Origin: Acidobacteria bacterium RIFCSPLOWO2_12_FULL_67_14b
Lineage (GTDB): Bacteria > Acidobacteriota > Vicinamibacteria > Vicinamibacterales > UBA2999
Direction of reading: 5' to 3'
DNA length: 38,782 nucleotides
Assembly: GCA_001768615.1 (NCBI GenBank)
Contig: MELE01000014.1
Coordinates: 3,644-42,425, forward strand
Shown here one piece after another: positions 36,572-38,782 of the stretch. The position numbers were made by a program, and so were the translations under genes. Position 1 is the stretch's first letter, and each line of letters starts with the position of its first letter. The notes beneath the pieces were generated by a model. It saw only the letters and a program-made list of their open reading frames with translations, was not told where the DNA came from and made no database searches.

Positions 36572-38782
36572 ATGAAGCATCTCGTCCTCGTGCTCGCCCT
36601 GATCGTCGCGTCGTGCTCGTCTCAGCCCGCGGCGCCCCCGGTCAGCCCCGACGTCGCCGCCTGGCAGAAGCGCGCCGAGGGCGTCACCATCATCCGTGAC
36701 GACTGGGGCATTCCGCACATCTACGGCAGGACCGACGCCGACGTCGTGTTCGGCCTGATGTATGCGCAGGCCGAAGACGACTTCAACCGCGTCGAGACCA
36801 ACTTCATCAACTCGCAGGGCCGGCTGGCCGAGACCGAGGGTGAGAAGGAAATCTACCGCGACCTGCGCATGCGGCTGTTCATCGATCCGGCCGACATGCA
36901 AGCGCAGTACGCGAAAAGCCCTGCCTGGCTCCAGGCGTTGATGGACTCGTGGGCGGACGGCCTGAACTTCTACCTGGCCACGCATCCGGAAGTGAAGCCG
37001 CGCGTGATCACTCGCTTCGAGCCGTGGATGGCGCTCAGCTTCAGCGAGGGCAGCATCGGCGGCGACATCGAGCGCGTCAACCTGGCCCAGCTCGAGTCGT
37101 TTTACGGGACCAGTCGAGCGCCGCAAGTAACTCGAGGCGCGAGTCCCGCCGAAGCCGACGAAGTCGGCGAAGGCGGACTACCTGTCGAGCCCACGGGTTC
37201 CAACGGCATCGCCATCGCCGGCATGAACACCGCCTCCGGCAAGGCGCAGCTCCTGATCAACCCGCACACCTCGTTCTTCTTCCGTGAAGAAGCGCATATG
37301 GTGAGCGAGGAAGGCCTGAACGCCTACGGCGCGCTCACCTGGGGCCAGTTCTTCGTCTATCAGGGGTTCAACGACAAGGCTGGCTGGATGCACACTTCGA
37401 GCAGCGTCGACAACATCGACGAGTACCTCGAAACCGTTACGGAGAAGGCCGACGGCAGCTACACCTACCGCGTCGGCGCCGACGAGCGGCCGCTGACCAC
37501 GACGAAGATCACCGTGCCGTACAAGAATGGCGCCGGCATGGCCACGAAGGAGTTCACGGTCTACAAGACCCACCGCGGGCCGATTGTACGGGAAGCCGAC
37601 GGCAAGTGGGTGAGCGTTCGCCTGATGCAGGAGCCGATGACCGCGCTGACGCAGTCGTACTCCCGGACGAAGGCGCGCAGTATCGCCGAATACAAGAAGG
37701 TAATGGACCTTCACACCAATTCGTCCAACAACACTTTGTACGCGGATGCCGACGGCAACATCGCCTATTTCCACTCGAACTTCATTCCGAAGCGCGATCC
37801 GAAGTTCGACTGGACCAAGCCCGTGGACGGCGCCAATCCCGCGACGGAATGGAACGGCCTGCTCTCGTTCGACGAGTCGCCGAACGTCGTCAACCCGCCG
37901 AACGGCTGGGTCTACAACACCAATAACTATCCGTTCTCGGCGGCCGGCGCCCACAGCCCCAAGCAGAAGGACTTTCCGGCTTACGTCGACTCCGGCAGCG
38001 AGAACCCACGTGGCATTCATGCCATCAAGGTGCTCGACGGCAAGAAGGGCTTCACGCTCGACGGCCTGATCGCCGCCGCCTACGACAGCTATCTACCAGA
38101 GTTCCAGTTGCTGATTCCGCGGCTGCTCAAGGGGTACGATCAAGCCGCACCGAGCCATCCCTTGAAGGCGAAGCTCGCGGATCAGATCAAGGCCCTGCGG
38201 GACTGGGACTTTCGCTGGTCGGCGACGTCGGTGCCGACCGCGTTGGCCGTGTTCTGGGGTGAAGACCTGTGGCAGCGCCTGACGCCGGAGGCCCGCAAGG
38301 CGGGTGTCTCCACCTACGAGTTCATGGAGAAGCGTGCCACCGCGGCGCACTACCTCGAGTCGCTCGCCGCCGCGTCCGACAAGCTCGCGGCCGACTTCGG
38401 CAAGTGGCAGACGCCGTGGGGCGACATCAACCGCTTCCAGCGCAACACCGGCGACATCGTCCAGAAGTTCGACGATGCGAAGCCGAGCACGCCGGTGATG
38501 TTCACGTCGGCGCGCTGGGGATCGCTGGCGTCGTTCGGCGCGCGCGCCTATCCGGGCACCAAGAAATGGTACGGCACCAGCGGCAACAGCTTCGTCGCCG
38601 TGGTCGAGTTCGGCGACCGGGTGACGGCGAAGGCGGTGACCGCCGGCGGGGTGAACAGCGATCCGACGTCGCCGCACTTCAACGACCAGGCGGAGCGCTA
38701 CAGCACCGGCAACCTTCGCGACGTCCGCTTTTACCGGCCCGACGTCGAGAGCTACGCGACGAAGGCGTATCACCCCGGCCAA
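36572..38782 (+). CDS. Penicillin acylase-family lipoprotein (3' end beyond the window)
   Basis: A partial gene: 737 codons with no stop before the window edge. The N-terminus is a lipoprotein signal with Cys15 (LIVASC). Residues about 38-195 form the alpha part (GVTIIRDDWGIPHIYGRTDA, GLMYAQAEDDFNRVE). The catalytic N-terminal nucleophile is Ser210 in EPTGSNGIAIAG, followed by INPHTSFFF. Downstream SSNNTLYADADGNIAYF has the conserved Asn of the active site. The enzyme would mature by self-cleavage before Ser210 and hydrolyse amide bonds of acyl side chains (beta-lactams, acyl-homoserine lactones or others). The segment just before Ser210 contains an unusual repeat-like insertion, about residues 181-207. 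Substrate unknown. Confidence 0.87.
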   Translation, partial: MKHLVLVLALIVASCSSQPAAPPVSPDVAAWQKRAEGVTIIRDDWGIPHIYGRTDADVVFGLMYAQAEDDFNRVETNFINSQGRLAETEGEKEIYRDLRMRLFIDPADMQAQYAKSPAWLQALMDSWADGLNFYLATHPEVKPRVITRFEPWMALSFSEGSIGGDIERVNLAQLESFYGTSRAPQVTRGASPAEADEVGEGGLPVEPTGSNGIAIAGMNTASGKAQLLINPHTSFFFREEAHMVSEEGLNAYGALTWGQFFVYQGFNDKAGWMHTSSSVDNIDEYLETVTEKADGSYTYRVGADERPLTTTKITVPYKNGAGMATKEFTVYKTHRGPIVREADGKWVSVRLMQEPMTALTQSYSRTKARSIAEYKKVMDLHTNSSNNTLYADADGNIAYFHSNFIPKRDPKFDWTKPVDGANPATEWNGLLSFDESPNVVNPPNGWVYNTNNYPFSAAGAHSPKQKDFPAYVDSGSENPRGIHAIKVLDGKKGFTLDGLIAAAYDSYLPEFQLLIPRLLKGYDQAAPSHPLKAKLADQIKALRDWDFRWSATSVPTALAVFWGEDLWQRLTPEARKAGVSTYEFMEKRATAAHYLESLAAASDKLAADFGKWQTPWGDINRFQRNTGDIVQKFDDAKPSTPVMFTSARWGSLASFGARAYPGTKKWYGTSGNSFVAVVEFGDRVTAKAVTAGGVNSDPTSPHFNDQAERYSTGNLRDVRFYRPDVESYATKAYHPGQ
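37112..37190. repeat. Repeat-like insertion in the acylase spacer
   Basis: A low-complexity segment with short inverted units (GCCGACGAAGTCGGC, CGAGGCGCGAG) is read in frame as roughly SRAPQVTRGASPAEADEVGE. It lies just before the catalytic Ser210, in the spacer region that penicillin acylases remove during self-processing. Confidence 0.5.

Overview
The window is high-GC bacterial chromosome. The gene content suggests an acidobacterium, most likely of the Vicinamibacteria (subdivision 6) type. The supporting traits are an Oar-like TonB receptor with an N-terminal carboxypeptidase-regulatory domain, several secreted PQQ dehydrogenases, ThuA and DUF1080-like secreted proteins, a TolB/TPR protein and a MacAB-type efflux set. 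This assignment is inference; no rRNA or tRNA gene was seen.

Layout. (1) 1-5647 is a divergent catabolic locus. Leftward genes encode a citrate-synthase-fold lyase, an MFS importer and the start of an O-methyltransferase. Rightward genes encode a CoA-acylating aldehyde dehydrogenase and a ThDP lyase/decarboxylase. A perfect 8-bp inverted repeat at 2373-2394 sits between the two directions. (2) 5670-14834 is an outer-membrane/periplasmic oxidation cluster: TonB receptor, then PQQ dehydrogenase, ThuA, PQQ dehydrogenase and a second ThuA. The dehydrogenase/ThuA pair looks tandemly duplicated, and the second ThuA is cut off by a decayed IS110 fragment. A secreted DUF1080-like protein follows. (3) 14842-18660 is an integron-type gene-cassette array without an integrase in view. 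It has five attC sites plus one truncated site. The cassettes carry a FISUMP lipoprotein, a ModA-like binding protein, an addiction-module/ParE pair, a secreted protein whose C-terminus is encoded by the attC itself, and a DUF433/DUF5615 pair whose toxin has an in-frame stop. (4) 18707-21106 carries a VOC protein and a third PQQ dehydrogenase. (5) 21184-31368 is one leftward gene run: ArsR-methyltransferase, metH, HlyD/MacA, MacB-type ATPase, permease and a TPR protein. metH carries two in-frame repeat insertions. (6) 31468-38782 is rightward: DsbA-like thioredoxin, HEAT/DUF349 protein, an iodotyrosine-deiodinase-like nitroreductase, an outer-membrane barrel protein and a penicillin-acylase lipoprotein that runs off the window.

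The most notable feature is the attC cassette array. It lies inside an otherwise ordinary chromosomal cluster, between a DUF1080-like gene and a third PQQ dehydrogenase. Two toxin-antitoxin cassettes (one broken) and several decaying attC sites suggest an old, immobile or slowly eroding array.
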